Of a DNA stretch of 64,000 nucleotides, positions 23,567-35,918 are shown piece after piece (positions within the stretch are counted from its first letter, which is position 1; the number at the start of each line of letters is the position of its first letter). Below the pieces are notes generated by a model that ran no database searches, was not told where the DNA came from, and worked only from the letters and a program-made list of their open reading frames with translations. The stretch covers positions 31,982,263 through 32,046,262 of the forward strand of contig NC_092800.1 of NCBI RefSeq assembly GCF_918797505.1, written 5' to 3'. The translations under genes and the position numbers were made by a program. The stretch is from Bemisia tabaci (taxonomy: Eukaryota > Arthropoda > Insecta > Hemiptera > Aleyrodidae).

Positions 23567-26500
23567 GTAAGTATCCTCCAATTTTTTCTTTGAGTGAGTG
23601 TAAGTTAGGTAGTAGATTTAAAAAAAAAATAAAGAGAAAAAAATAATCAGTGTATTCGTTTTTATCTCAAAATGAAAACTATGGGTGTTCAAGGTGTCTA
23701 CAAGTCCGAAAATAGTACTGATTTTTTAAGGGGGGTCTAGTAGTACTGGAAAAGTGAAGAAACTCTGCAAGGAGGTCCAGAATTTTTTTCATTTCTGAGC
23801 AAGAAATTCAAATTTTTGAAATTTTTTGAATATCGTCAAATGGAGGCACTAGAAAAGCACTACAGAGAAAAATCTTGTTTACCCAAGTGGCAAATTTTTT
23901 TTGCTGTGTGATTTAGCTTCAGGTCATTCAGTATCAGGATCAACAAATCTTCAAATTAATTATCTATTATCTGGTATTGTCTTAAAGTTAAAGAAGTTTT
24001 CTAAAAACTGTTCTTAAAATTTCAATTTTAAACTTTTGCGGCAACTATGACAGTGCAAGATTTTAACTCACACAAATAGATTTAACAATTGCACCCTTTG
24101 TCTCTATCTCTGCATTGAGGTGAAAAGACTTTTGTCATAATTTTTTTTTAAATAATTTTATGGCATCTCTCAGAGAATCAGCTCTCACCCTTGTCAGATC
24201 ATCAGCTTCAGGTTTCAGTGGAGCATGGTTTTTTGGAATTTTTTAATATTCTAGGAGACGCCTTGAAATAATGTTGCAATGTAACAAAGACTTGTGTCAA
24301 AATAGCAATCAGTCAGTGTCTTTCTGACTGATGTAACAGTCCTTGTTGCAATTTACACGGATCAAAATCTCAAAAGAGCATAGATGTTTTTCTTTATATC
24401 ACTTTGAAATTTAAAACATTCCTCTTTATTTTTAGATGGTGTATATGCTGACACTAGTTGTCATCCTTGTCAATGATCGATTTGTCTTGGAAAGTGTTGA
24501 ATTAAGTTCCATCACTCTTGAGGAATCAGATGGAGATTCGCTAGCAGTCTCCGATAATGATTTTAACAATGCTGTCGGCATAAAACCCGACCGCCAATCT
24601 CCAGATTATCTTTTAGCTCAGCTGGCACATGCTGCTGCTCAAAACATGTTTGGCTGTAAGTATCCATAAAAAACATCTAAAGATAAAACATCAGTTGTTG
24701 TTAAATGCTTAGATCAAAAGCTTAGCAGCTGGTATCTGGGCGGAGGAAAATGTTCCTTTTGCATTCCTATCCTTGGCTTAATGAATATTTTTACATCTCT
24801 AATTCAGGTGTGTTATGATTTTTTAAAAGCAGCTAAAGGATTACTTTCACAGTTTTCCTGGCTTCACACCTTTACAAGCACTATCGACTCATTAATTAAC
24901 ACAAACGATGCAGGCCATTAGGAGATTTGGCAGCCAATTAATAATTATATCATTGAATACGATAAGATCTGTCTGAGGAGGATTCTGAAAAAAAGAGTCC
25001 TTAATATGAAGTGAAGATGTGCTAGCTTCTCTAAGCAATTGCTACCCAGACAAATTTTAGCGTAGCTGAAACCATTGCTACCTACTTGTACCGGTAAGGC
25101 AGAGCTTAGAAACAAACTTATTCATATCTAGAGGGCCCTTTCCTCCGGAGCCATCCTCGATTTTCATTTTCTGGTAGATGATCCATAATCCAAAAAAGGC
25201 ACTAAAACTTAGGTTGATATAAAGCTAAATACAAAGTAGGTATGTTATGTTATTGAAACAACATCGATTTGATGATTACAACTCTTTTCATGACTATCTG
25301 CCTGATCTTTATGAGCTCTCCTACTTCTGATTGTGTGTTCTAAATGAAATTTTAAAGTTATTACAACCACTTGTAATTTTACCGTGCCTTTTATGTTTTG
25401 AAAATCCCTCCAAAATTCAAATTCCTAACTGCATTTGAGTTTTGCATTTAAACTTGTGAGCACCTCTGCAGGTGTGAGCAATACAAGTTTTTCAGTGAAT
25501 TTTCAGATTTGCTCCATCTGAGATTGAATTTAATAAAACCCAGTTCAATAATACATTCTCATTTTTTCTAATACTGTGCTACAAATCAAATAAGTTTCAA
25601 ATTGTTTTACTCAAGCTGGAAGAGTTTATAATTTTTCAAGAGAATCAGTATTTATTCTGCTCTCTTAGTCTCTAAGCAGTCTGTCCTTACCTAATGGTCT
25701 GATAAAATTAGGCGAATATTTCAGTGGATCATCTCCCATCTTCCAACAAGAAAAAATAAATATTTTTAAGATTTAATTATAATTTTCCAGGTGAAAGATT
25801 TGTTGGGGTTGTTGCTACTCTCAGCGCATGTGGCATTGCCTTGCTGTTTGTCTATGGAGTGTGCAGAGGCAAGCCCGGCTGTATGATCCCATTCTTCTGC
25901 TTTCAAGTTTTTGATTTTCTCATCGAAAGGTAAGATTAATTGGTTTTGCTCTGGTGTTGGCATGTTCTGCAATGAGCCCTAATTTATATTGTTTCCTACC
26001 TTTTTAAAAGTAGTTACTTCACGCTGATGTTTTGTTATATCGCATTAATTCATTACTTACTGAGATCTGTTCAGCGGTTTTGCTGGAAATTTTTGCACTC
26101 TTGCTCCTTCACTCAACTTATAGCTATAATTTATGAGGAAGTTAGATTTATGAACCAAATCATTCGGTGGACAGTGAGAGCAATAGTCCGAAAGGTCAAA
26201 AAATTGAGATGGAGGATCAAAAACGTTTTAGCAAATACTCACTCCCACTCTAGCACCCCTGATACCACAAGCATTATATCTTTTTCCGAAAGAGGGAAAT
26301 TCATTCCAGAAATTAGGTGCTACAAGTTGTGTCACCAACTGTGATGATCTTAAGATGCGTTGTCAACTTCTCATCAGGTCTCTCAGTAGACTGTTGTTAA
26401 ACTACCGCTGGGCAACCTCCTGATTGCCACAAGTTATTCGTAGTTGCCCAGCAAGTTGTTCAGCAATCCAATGAGCTCTGTGGGCTGCTGAGTTGCTGTG

Positions 26501-29500
26501 CATCTTACCAGGTTTTGTTTTGACGCCATTTTCCAGCTCTGATAAATGTGCTGGTTCAAGATGACGCACCTGAATGTTAATGTCTTAGTCATTTTTGCTA
26601 CGTCATCATACAATTTTCAAAGTTGCTTCTTTCTGAAATTAACAACGTATCTCTAAACCTTCTCCTAGTAGTCACCTGACAGATTACAAAATTTGAGATT
26701 ATAAGTGGCAGTCAGTTCAGCTTTCATTATGTCTAAATTGCAAGAAAACCATTTTCGGCGTATCTTAAGCTGCGCCTCCTATACTTTACAAGCAGTTTGC
26801 TCCTAAAAATTCTCAACTTGAAAGTGAAAACCAGCGGCTGGGTCCTCTTTAGAAACGGGCTTGCTTGCATTGTAAGCCTGAAGGGCCCCAGTCACCACAG
26901 TCAAATGAAAGAACTGCAACAAAGCATTGCTGAAATTGGATAGGTGTTAATAAAATTCTCATGAAACGGTTGTGGCATGTGGTAGGAACCATAGGAAGGC
27001 AGATAAAGCAATGATGGGGAACTTTGCTCTTACGATCATTTGCTTTAGTCGGGTAACTCGGGGTTATTGCATCTTGGGAGTAAAGTTTAATTTTTTAACA
27101 GTATCCTCGCAATTTTTTTTCTCTTTCTTCACATGTGTATATTATTCTGGGCTGGTTGGCTTTATTTTCCAGAAGCATTTTCTTAATTATGCTTGCACTG
27201 TGCACTTTGTCGAAACTTTCTAATTCTGCTCACTTTTTTTAAAATTTTTCTCCCCCAAAAAGGAGTAAAAAATACAGACTATAATGACTTATTCTTGTAC
27301 ATTCACACGATAGCAACAGAATTTTTTAATGTATTTTCTCTTTTTTTCCCTCTCTCTTTTTCAACGCTCAAAGTTGTCCAAAAATGTAATTTGCGTAACT
27401 TGATAAGTGGAGTTGGAAACTTTCTATTCTTTCATTACTGCTGTAAATGAAGATTTGAACTTAAAAAAACTCCTGGACCAAAAAAAAAAAAAAAAAAATT
27501 GACCTGACTGTCACCTTTTGCCGTGATTGATCTCAGCCTGCTTGCAAGCTGACGTGCCTATCTCTCTATTTTCTTCCGGTTTTGCATTCATGGTTTTCGT
27601 TTTCCTTTTTGTCACGGAAGTGCTGGTTTTGAGTGTTTCTTATCCTTGGTTTTTTTATGAAGATCAATAGTAGCTTATATTGGCCTTGTGTGTTTATAAT
27701 TTTTTTGCGCTCATGTATATATTGTTGCTGCTTGCCAAAAATTTAAATTATTGCTTGAAAGAAAACCGCCCACGCAAGTAATGCAGTTAGAGATGAATTG
27801 TAAAAGCCTGGTTGCAGTTAATTTTATCCCTACAGGCAAGTACCTTTTTTTCTTTCTGTTACTTATATATTTTTGCATGCTTTTATCAAAAATGTGTACA
27901 CCCTCTTCACTTAAATCTCATGAGGTGCACTTGAAAGACGTAGAGCTTTAGTTGCTAAGGAACGTTGCCTAGATTCTGTAGATTTTTCACTTGGTTTTTT
28001 TTTTTTTTTTTTTTTAATTTATTTTCTTTTTATGTAAGAAGAGGGGAATTCCTTTCCTCTTATAAAAAATAGGAGAATATTTTTGGATGTAGGTACTTCG
28101 ATTGCATCATACGTTTTGTTTTAGTCAGACTTGGAGCAAGTAGCACAATTAGCAAATTCTCAGCAACATTTTAAGTCACTGCACTTTAGTCTTTTGTACA
28201 TATATCAATTATTTTTGGTGTATCTTGAACTGATCATAGAAAAAATGTGCATACCAGTTTTAAGTATATTTGTTGTTTATTTAAGGGGTAACAAGGAATA
28301 GCAAAAAAGCAAATAACAAACGGGGGACGGAAGTTAAAAAATCTCACTTTTACTCACTGTATCTTTTAAACTTCTTAACTTTCAGGAGCTTAATAACTCT
28401 CATTCTTAACAAAATGCTGAACTCTCTTTAGAAGTTAGGAGTAGCTTGACTTGAAGCGCAGGGCTTTTCAAATGAAAGTCAGAGCGTTCAAAGATTGACC
28501 TACATCATTCTGTTTTATTTTGTTAGTTTTATAATGAACTACCCTAAATGCCCACAAATTATTAAGCAGATTTTGTTTTAAAGAAGAAAAAAAAGTACTT
28601 TAGCGCTTGCTTCCAGAAGATACATCTGATATTCTAGATGCCCAGATGTTTTGTTCCCTTTTTTTGAATAAGGAAATTTCAACCTGAATGAAAACAGAAA
28701 ATTTTATTCTGTAATCAAAGAATACATAAAATTTCGTTTATTAATTTGAAACTTTTTCATTTCTTGTAATCTTCATAATTTTTTTTTACACTCAGTTTCT
28801 TTGTGATGGGATATATTTGCTCGTTCCCTGTAATGGAAGTCATAGTTTCCAAATCAATGATGCGTTTTCCAGTCGACCTCAGCCCCCGGATGATCACGAT
28901 TCTGATACTTCTCTCGTTCGTTGCAACTTTACTTGTGAAGGTACTTAGTGTTATCAGTTTTCTCATGATATTTTCAATAACTTTCACTAAAGCAAACAGT
29001 ACTTGTTTAATTATTAAAAAATGTTGACTGTAGTTTACCTTTTATCTTAAAGCAGCAGTTTGTACTCCTTCTCTCTCTGTGGAAAGAATTTTTTGAGGGA
29101 GTCAGTTCGCCAATTGTACGGAGTGCAACTTTTCCCTCAAATCAGGGTTAATGTTTACAATATTCTTATCAGCAATACATTTATCCTGCTGTTTAGAAAT
29201 TTTAGGTGATCTGTATGCTCAACAATGTTTACATTATTTCCTATCATCCCTGAACATAAACGTTTATTAGTAATTGGTAAAAAAAATTAGTAAAAAAAAA
29301 ATTGAATGGATTCAACCTGAATGCCTAATTTTCTCTCATGTTATATTTTTTCAACAGAAAACTAAACCACTTAACCTTTAAAAGTTTGGTAAATTCACCC
29401 TAGATCATGAAGAATATACTTAAAGTTTTGGCTTCGCTTCGTTTTCTACTTTAAAAATAAAACATCAAAATTAATATGGCAACACCTGATGTAGTTTCTG

Positions 29501-29921
29501 CTGTGGCTGGTTTTAATCCATGCCTTTCAGTAGTTCTTTGTCGGCACATGTTCTTCCTTATGAATTTAGCTCTCCAACATTTCAATTCTCCATTAGTCAC
29601 ATTCGTCCGTTCTCATTTTTTATTTTCTCTCTTTTCCAGTCGTACTTCATTCGCGTAATGTTCAACTGCTACAAATTCTTCGTCCTCCGCCAGACCAACG
29701 CATTGCGAACCGTTAATTGCATTGAACCGCCAATGGATAATCAGTCTCTTTTGCCGAGCTATGCAGCTGCTGCCACTAAGTATTTCCCACCACCACCTCC
29801 AGATTACGCCACAGCTTGTGCACAAGATTTCCCAAAAATCAACGATCCGAATCCAATTCCAATGAATGTACAGGCCCCTCCAGCCGCACCAAACACTGGA
29901 AATGCCGCTCGCTCAATGTAA
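23459..29921 (+). CDS. LAPTM4-family lysosomal four-pass membrane protein (5 coding exons)
   Basis: Coding exons are 23459-23566, 24436-24655, 25791-25929, 28796-28940 and 29640-29921. They join in frame to give 297 residues. Every intron is GT-AG and the two split codons (Cys110, Ser156) close correctly. Hydrophobic segments lie at about residues 27-48, 114-134, 141-166 and 187-206, the four-pass topology of lysosome-associated transmembrane proteins. The stretches MIPFFCFQVFDFL (141-153) and NCYKFF (213-218) match the conserved core of LAPTM4A/B. The tail has LPSY (242-245) and PPDY (257-260). In this family such PY motifs recruit Nedd4-type E3 ligases for sorting to late endosomes and lysosomes. 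The first loop (about 50-108) is acidic and longer than I recall for mammalian LAPTM4A, and has no obvious N-glycosylation sequon. The start follows a splice acceptor at 23437-23438, so at least one non-coding 5' exon lies upstream. The family call is firm; the choice between LAPTM4A-like and LAPTM4B-like is not made. Confidence 0.93.
23689..23878 (+). repeat. Decayed GGTGTCTACAAGTCCGGAAA-type repeat in intron 1
   Basis: GGTGTCTACAAGTCCGAAAA and the following GTACTG, CTGCAAGGAGGTCC and GAAATTCAAATTT blocks match the fuller copy at 55519-55801. It is present only as the left two-thirds. Confidence 0.7.
24436..24655 (+). CDS. LAPTM4-like coding exon 2
   Basis: Preceded by TTTTTAG and followed by GTAAGT at 24656. 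It carries residues 37-109: the rest of transmembrane segment 1 and the whole acidic first lumenal loop. One nucleotide of Cys110 lies at its 3' end. Intron 1 (23567-24435) contains a decayed repeat, listed separately. Confidence 0.93.
25791..25929 (+). CDS. LAPTM4-like coding exon 3
   Basis: The acceptor TTTTCCAG ends at 25790 and the donor GTAAGA starts at 25930. It encodes residues 110-155, covering transmembrane segment 2, the short basic CRGKPGC turn and most of segment 3 with the family core IPFFCF. Two nucleotides of Ser156 are carried at the end. Confidence 0.94.
28796..28940 (+). CDS. LAPTM4-like coding exon 4
   Basis: The acceptor ACACTCAG ends at 28795 and the donor GTACTT starts at 28941. 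It encodes residues 156-204: the end of transmembrane segment 3, a connecting loop and most of segment 4. The preceding intron (25930-28795, 2866 nt) is the longest of the gene and shows no other convincing coding exon. Confidence 0.93.
29640..29921 (+). CDS. LAPTM4-like terminal coding exon with PY motifs
   Basis: The acceptor CTTTTCCAG ends at 29639. The exon encodes residues 205-297 and a TAA stop at 29919-29921. It starts with SYFIRVMFNCYKFF, the family's junction between segment 4 and the tail. The tail is proline-rich with LPSY and PPPPPDY, sites expected to bind WW domains and to overlap tyrosine-type sorting signals. Reading continues open upstream of the acceptor, but that part is intronic. 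Confidence 0.94.
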   Translation, partial: SYFIRVMFNCYKFFVLRQTNALRTVNCIEPPMDNQSLLPSYAAAATKYFPPPPPDYATACAQDFPKINDPNPIPMNVQAPPAAPNTGNAARSM

Positions 29922-32590
29922 AACCTAGTACAATAAGATTGAATTTCTTATTGAGTGTGGTACTAGGCATTTGTCTGCCCCAAATCATTCCTTTTTACCC
30001 TAACATTTTGGAAGCCATTTAGTTGGCTTAAACACTCAACTTTACCTCCAAATTTTATTTGGTTTTGTAACAATCAAAAAAGCGTCAACATTTCCAGAAA
30101 ATTCTGCTCATCCTTGTAATATTTTGCAATACTTATTGGAATTTAATATAGTACTATGGTGCTTGATATTATGGTTATTTGGGTTTTGTCTTCGTAGTCT
30201 TCATCCGGTTGTCCAAACTAAATGTACTATAAACAATGAAAGTGAAAGGGTATGGTCCATGCCGCCATGCGGCCTCGAAGAAGCCTGATTTTGACATTTT
30301 TTCTCTAGGCCTTGAAAATGCTCAGAAAGTGCTTGAATTTTACTTTGTATTCATTTTCAGCAGTAAATGCTCTTTCTTAATAAGTAACATAGCATTTGAT
30401 GAACAAGCGTAGAGAAAACATGACAAAGGAGGTTTTGAAAAACGATAATATTTTTTCTTGAGGCTGCATGAACCATGAATGATCGCCTTTGTTTACTGTA
30501 ATTTGACTCTATTAAGTGAGTTGAGCATTATCTTAGTAAACGCCGCTAGGTCTTAGCTCATAAAGTATGCTGGAATGTTGTGTTTTCATTGACACTATAT
30601 TCAAAGTTATTCTGGCTCCAATTAAACCATTGTGATTTATTTTTAGCTAGTCAAGGTTTTCCCTCCTAAACATTTTTAAATTGATTGTTTTATTTTTTTA
30701 CGGCTGATTTCACTATTATGTGTAGTAATCTTCTCTAAAGTAGTTTACTTCATCATGCTGTGAAGAGAAAGAATATTCGAATCTCAAACAATACGGAAGT
30801 ATTGTTGGAACCTTTAAATTTATCAAATCAAATCTTAACATTTTTATAAATTTTTTAAATCTAGAGTTACAGTACTGGTGAGATGATGCATAAGTAAGTT
30901 TGTTTGATTTTAGGCGTTCCCTATATCACTTGATCCTTTGTTGTGTGTTTGTTGAATTTGATCAAATGAGGATTTTCATCAATGGTGTCAAATGAAAAGT
31001 AATTTTTATCCTTTTTTCATGCACCGCAGAAAAGTTACCCCCAAAAGTCTTGAGAGCTCCAAGATCAGCTTCGTTCGCAAAAATTTTATACAATTTTAAA
31101 CATTCACAAATTTTTACCATTTTGATTTACAATCTGTTTTTTTCAATATATATATATATCCTGTACCATCACATTGCCAGTCTTCGCAAGAATGCCGTAA
31201 CTTCTATTCCATATTTTCCAATTATCTCCTGTCAAATTTTTCTATTTTAAGAAAAGCAGCAAACTTTCAGCCTGATATCTTCAGAGTGACTGTAGCGTAC
31301 CATTGGAGACTAATACCGAAAAGTTCAAGCACTTAAGTACGCAGATATTCTTTTAACAGCAAAGTTTATCGGAAACAAAATTGCAAGATATGAATGAACT
31401 TATGGCGTTCCTGCTTTGGGTGGCAGCACAGATCTGTCTCATTATGGCATATGAGCTACTTTTTGTCAAAACTGTCATATATATAATTAAATTGAAAAGA
31501 ATAGACATCGTAGAAATACGCACCCAAGCTCTGCACAATCACTTATTTTTTTGTGCCACCTATAATTTTAACTTTAATGTTTTCAAGGGTCTATGTCTAT
31601 ACATAGTTATAAATTAATGTATTTGACTATCATAGTTTGTATTATTATTATTTATTGGAATCAAATTTTTATGTACCAGTTAAATCTTGTTTTAAAGTGG
31701 TCACTTGCAATCTGTACACCCTCGGTTTCTTTGTTTTTTTTTTTTTAAATATCCCTCCAAATTTTCCCTAGATATGGATGAATTATTATTAGATGATGTT
31801 TGGCTGTCATATTGAAGATCTTTATTTAATTTATTTTTTTTCCCTGTTAATTATTCTCTGCCATGTTTAGCATTTATTTCCTATTAATTCTTTGTTTTAA
31901 AATAATGCAATTTGTTTTCTTGATTATTCAGTGCACAATCCGTTATTTCTTCTATTTTCGTTTAAGTAGCTCAATGGATGTGAAGAGCTTGATCCAAAAG
32001 AAAGGGAGAAATCATAAAGAAAAGTATTATGTGTGAGGAAAAATTCTTTCAAAATGAAATAGAAAAGGGAGGTAATATAATTTATTGTGATGACAATACT
32101 TTGGTGATATACTACATATGATATCCAGAATTCAAATCTGAAACTGGGTTTTATAGATTGTTTCCAATAGTTAATTTATTTACCTAGGGCATTTCTAGAA
32201 ATTTTTCAGAAGTAGCCAAACTTGAAGAAGTTCATCATTGGGAGCTGTTTCCCATCAATGTATTCTCTTTCATAAGTCCATATCCGAAAATCTGTCAAAT
32301 GGACTCATATCACTATGATGATTACTAAGGTCAACAATTACAATCTATTTGTATAAACAAAGTAACCTTACTTTCCAAAATATTTCTTGATTTAAAGATA
32401 AAGTCATTCCATAGACTAGAATATGTCCCAGTATGAATGAGTTTCACCATACATGTATACATAGGAAATTAAGCAAATATTCTATCATAAAATTATTCCT
32501 TGTCTATCATAGATCTCTAAGTATATTTTGTCAAATTTATCCATCCTAATAGTATTTATGTACCTAAATAAATATTTTCTTTTTTGTTTA
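29922..32590 (+). other. Probable 3' UTR and downstream flank of the LAPTM4-like gene
   Basis: AT-rich sequence with no coding signal follows the stop codon. A weak ATTAAA occurs at 30621-30626 and a canonical AATAAA at 32567-32572. Between them there is a short TA run near 31148-31160 and scattered T-runs. Which signal is used cannot be told from the sequence, so the UTR end is an inference. Confidence 0.35.
32567..32572 (+). terminator. Candidate polyadenylation signal AATAAA
   Basis: A canonical hexamer lies about 2.65 kb after the LAPTM4-like stop, followed within 20 nt by a T/GT-rich stretch as expected downstream of a cleavage site. ATTAAA at 30621 is a nearer, weaker alternative. Not proven. 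Confidence 0.3.
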
Positions 32591-32949
32591 TTGTGAATAA
32601 CGTCTCTTTTTATTTTAGTATCTCCAAGCAATTTTTTAATCCCGCATTGTTTCCCCTCTTAATTTTGATAAGCAAGGTAAAATAATTTTATAAAAATTAA
32701 TGATGTAAAAAATTAGAAAACCATTTTTTAAAAATAGGAATTTTTGCAGTGTGACTTAAAAACTGAGTGTCACACTCCTCTCAATAAAAATTTTGGTTAA
32801 ATCCCTAGAGCAAACAAAATTGTGGTGAAACAAAAATATTTTACCACAAAAATCACCAACACTTTGTAAAAATGATTTATCCGTAAATGTACTTATTATG
32901 ATGAATCAACACGAAAAGTAAACATACATCTATTAATAAGAAACAAGTT

Positions 32950-33754
32950 CAGGGCTGTATTAAGGGGTGGCCACGTGGCCACGGCCCATGGCGGCAAATT
33001 TTGCAATTTTTTAAATATAGGTATAAAAAAAATCGGATTCAGAAAAAAATTACGAACGAGAAAAGCGTCTTTCGGTTTTCGGTTACACAAGAAAACACGC
33101 AATTTGGCATGGAGCAACGCGATGCAGAGAGCAATGATGATGAGGACTTGAGATGGAAAGGAGAAGTCCTCAGCGCGGCGCGGAGGTTGGCATGTAACAC
33201 GTATTAGCACCTGCAAGACCGCATTAATACTTCACGCATTGCGGCAAATACAGTGCGGTCAGCAGCGCAGCGGTTGACGTGAAACGCATAGCGCCTACGA
33301 GACTTCATGAACACTTCACGCATTGCGTCAAACACAGTATGTGTTCAGGGGCGGTCGGCGTGAAATGCATAGCGCCTACAAGACTGTAGGAATACTTTAC
33401 GTATTGCGTCAAAAACAGTGCGGTCAGCGCGGGGCCGCGGCGGAGGTTTAAATTATTATTAAACCACATTTATGTTTGTTCTTGCATAATTTTTACGTTT
33501 ACTTCTTACAAATGGAAGGCCTTGTTCACACAGAGATAGGTTTACGGAACTTAACTTTCGCGCAAAGTTCCGTGAACTTTTGCTAGTAGTGTTGACAGGG
33601 CTTTCGCAAAAAATGTGTGCAACACGAGTAAACGCGTCTTATGCACCCCTTCCGGCACGTTCACTTGATGGTTTTTATTGATTTCAAAACGAATGAGAAG
33701 GGGGCGGCAAAATACAGGCGGCCCATGGGCGGCAAGTAGGTAAATCCGGCCCTG
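32950..33754 (+). mobile_element. hAT-type non-autonomous element with 8-bp TSD, copy A
   Basis: The ends are CAGGG and CCCTG (CAGGGCTGTATTAAGG and AAATCCGGCCCTG). The flanks are a perfect 8-bp duplication, AACAAGTT, at 32942-32949 and 33755-33762, which is diagnostic of hAT transposition. No transposase is encoded. The GC-rich interior has GGCCCATGGCGGC motifs and a 3-unit tandem (33207, 33291, 33372; period 81-84 bp) built on TACTTCACGCATTGCG and GCGCCTACAAGAC. Confidence 0.92.
33207..33440 (+). repeat. GC-rich tandem repeat inside hAT-type copy A
   Basis: Three units starting GCRCCTRCRAGAC at 33207, 33291 and 33372, each with a CTTCACGCATTGCG-like block and CAGTGCGGTCAGC. The same units occur in reverse in copy B and as palindromes at 19623 and 44284. 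Confidence 0.85.
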
Positions 33755-33762
33755 AACAAGTT

Positions 33763-34705
33763 TGCTAATAGACTGGTTTTGTTTTTAAGGTGTAGCAAAA
33801 TCCAAAACAGAAAAACGAAGCCAAAAGTATGAAAATGAAAAATTCACTATTCACATTAAGTACCTGATGGTATGTGATTGATATTTTGGATCCCGATAAT
33901 TTTATTGAAATAAAAGAAAATACAGAGGTTGAATAAAAATTTGTTCAATACCTCAGTGTTTGTCAACCAGAGTGACTTTATTTTTGCGAGACATTTGTCC
34001 AAGTACGCACCTACCGCAAGACAGGTTGCTTTCTTGGGATTGCATGGTAAAATCATGCATTATGCTCCTGTATCGAAGTGTCGTGTGTGTTGCCTATCTA
34101 CTAATTGAAGGAACTCCTCTTTTTGAATCATTGCTATGAAATAAGTTGCAATTATTTTTCTTTGCATTATGAGCCGTCTTTTTTCGTCTGATCGTTTATA
34201 ATCGGAATCCATTGACCGCATGATGTAAAACCATCGAAATCCCGATGACGTAATAATTAATCTATTGCAACTCTGCAACTCTGTTTCAATATTTGCCCAT
34301 GCAGCGAAATGCATTTTGAGAAGATATTAGACTCCAAAAAATCATATTGTCCTCCTTACTGGACTGGTGGAGCCTAAAAGTATTAGGGAGAAAGAAGAGT
34401 GAAGGGAAGGGTTTGCAGCAGAGATTGCTCCACTGACTGACTGCATCAACAACAAGAAAAAATTAGGGGCTTCTCCAATGGACCGGTTCACATGAACTTC
34501 AGTCCAATGCCAAACTGCATGAAAAATTACAAACCAACGGTAAGAAATTTGCTGATTTTTCGCCTCATTAGGCAACTCCACTCGATTGACTGAATGAGGT
34601 GATTATCTGCGTTGCCAAATTTCGGCTTAAAATCAATTGTTTCCTATGAACAGGGCAGTGGAACTTGAGCACACTTTGCTAGCCCCGGTGATGGATTGAT
34701 AAATC
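33763..34705. other. Intergenic, nothing recognised
   Basis: AT-rich sequence with short frames on the minus strand and no recognisable protein. Confidence 0.4.
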
Positions 34706-34858
34706 CAGTGCCGAAACGTGAATCATTTACAATCGATTTTTTCCCATTTGAAGCCATGGTAAAGAATCGATCATTTAGACATACTCTGATAATCGATCCT
34801 TCTCCATTGGTTCAAATGGCAGATTAATCGATACATCGCAAAGCACGACACGGCGCTG
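34706..34858. mobile_element. CAGTGGCG-type hAT-like MITE, copy 2 (decayed)
   Basis: CAGTG at the left and GGCGCTG at the right enclose CATTTGAAGCCATGGTAAAG, ATCGATCC and GGCAGATTAATCGATACATC, inverted relative to copy 1. No target duplication remains. Confidence 0.65.
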
Positions 34859-35028
34859 TCGATAATGCGCCGAGCGAAGTCGTCGGGTCTGAATATGGGA
34901 CTGGTTTGGAAAGTTGTCGCCCTATGTCCATAAAGGGTGAACATTGTTTATGACGTCACCATATTACATCTATGTTCTCGCCACGCCGACGCGGGCCATG
35001 GCCCATGGTCGCCAAATGTTCCTGTCTC

Positions 35029-35305
35029 CTGCGGGCCGATTATTGAAATTGATAGACAAAGCTATGGATAAAGAAGACAAAAGGGATATGGAGAGATCCT
35101 ACTCGTGGAAGCGAGCGGTTGCAATAGACAAAGGAGGTAGGTAATAGACTAACTAACAGCAACCCTGGATAGACCCAACAGTTAGTACACCATTTTTTCC
35201 CTCAGTCTATAGAAACCATTCATTTCAACCAATAGGATCGCTCCATACTCCCTGTGTCCTCTTTGTCTATCGCTTTGTCTATCAATTTTAATAATCAGCC
35301 TGCAG
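35029..35305. mobile_element. GCGGGCCGATTATTG-type element (about 277 bp)
   Basis: CTGCGGGCCGATTATTGAAA at the left is the inverse of TTTTAATAATCAGCCTGCAG at the right, and the repeat continues through TTGATAGACAAAGC. A partial copy lies at 9398-9585. Confidence 0.75.
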
Positions 35306-35652
35306 GCCCTCCCTCGGAATCCCTTTCTCTGTCAGTCGCGCAACCCGCTTCGCTGTCCCATCGCCTGCGCCGATATCACAGTCAAGGAAGCATCCCCCAA
35401 ATTTTTTAAGCTGGATGTTTCTATTCAGTTTTTGTCGAGAATGAGGACTACTTCGCCATCAAGGGGTTATTGGGCATGGAGGTTTACAGGGTTGCCACAG
35501 TCAGGGAAAACCAGGAAATGTCAGGGAGAATGACGAAAATGTCGGGGATAAATTGTCAAGTCACCTGTATCTCCTTTCTCGAGTGGGTTTGACGTTTTGA
35601 ACAGAAAATTTTGCCTGAAAACTATTTCAAATCATGTCTTTTTAAGCATCTG

Positions 35653-35912
35653 ACATATAGACGGTGAAACTACTAAACCACGTATCTCGTTTGCGGTGTT
35701 TAAAAATTTACGCTCACATTTTATTTTTTTGAAGTAGACCAAATCAATATCATTCCTTGAAATTTTCACAGAATTTTCTCCGCACGAAGAGGAAAAATCA
35801 CAGAAATTCTCAAGACTGGACGTTAAGTAGTTTTCCATTTAAAAAATAAAGTATGGCAAGAAGTCTGCGACGTCGCAAACCGAGATACGTGGTTTGGTAG
35901 TTTCACCGTCGA
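35653..35912. mobile_element. GACGGTGAAACTACTAAACC-type MITE
   Basis: GACGGTGAAACTACTAAACC at the left is mirrored exactly by GGTTTGGTAGTTTCACCGTC at the right, followed inward by ACGTATCTCG. An ATAT flanks both sides and could be the target duplication. It sits inside the TCAGGG repeat. Confidence 0.85.
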
Positions 35913-35918
35913 TATCCT

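Noticed and set aside
26027..26344. 105-codon frame in LAPTM4-like intron 3
   Set aside because: Intronic, with no splice sites that keep the known exon phases and no similarity to the family.
29520..29639. Upstream extension of the terminal exon frame
   Set aside because: Open by chance. The acceptor at 29638-29639 and the phase with exon 4 place the exon start at 29640.
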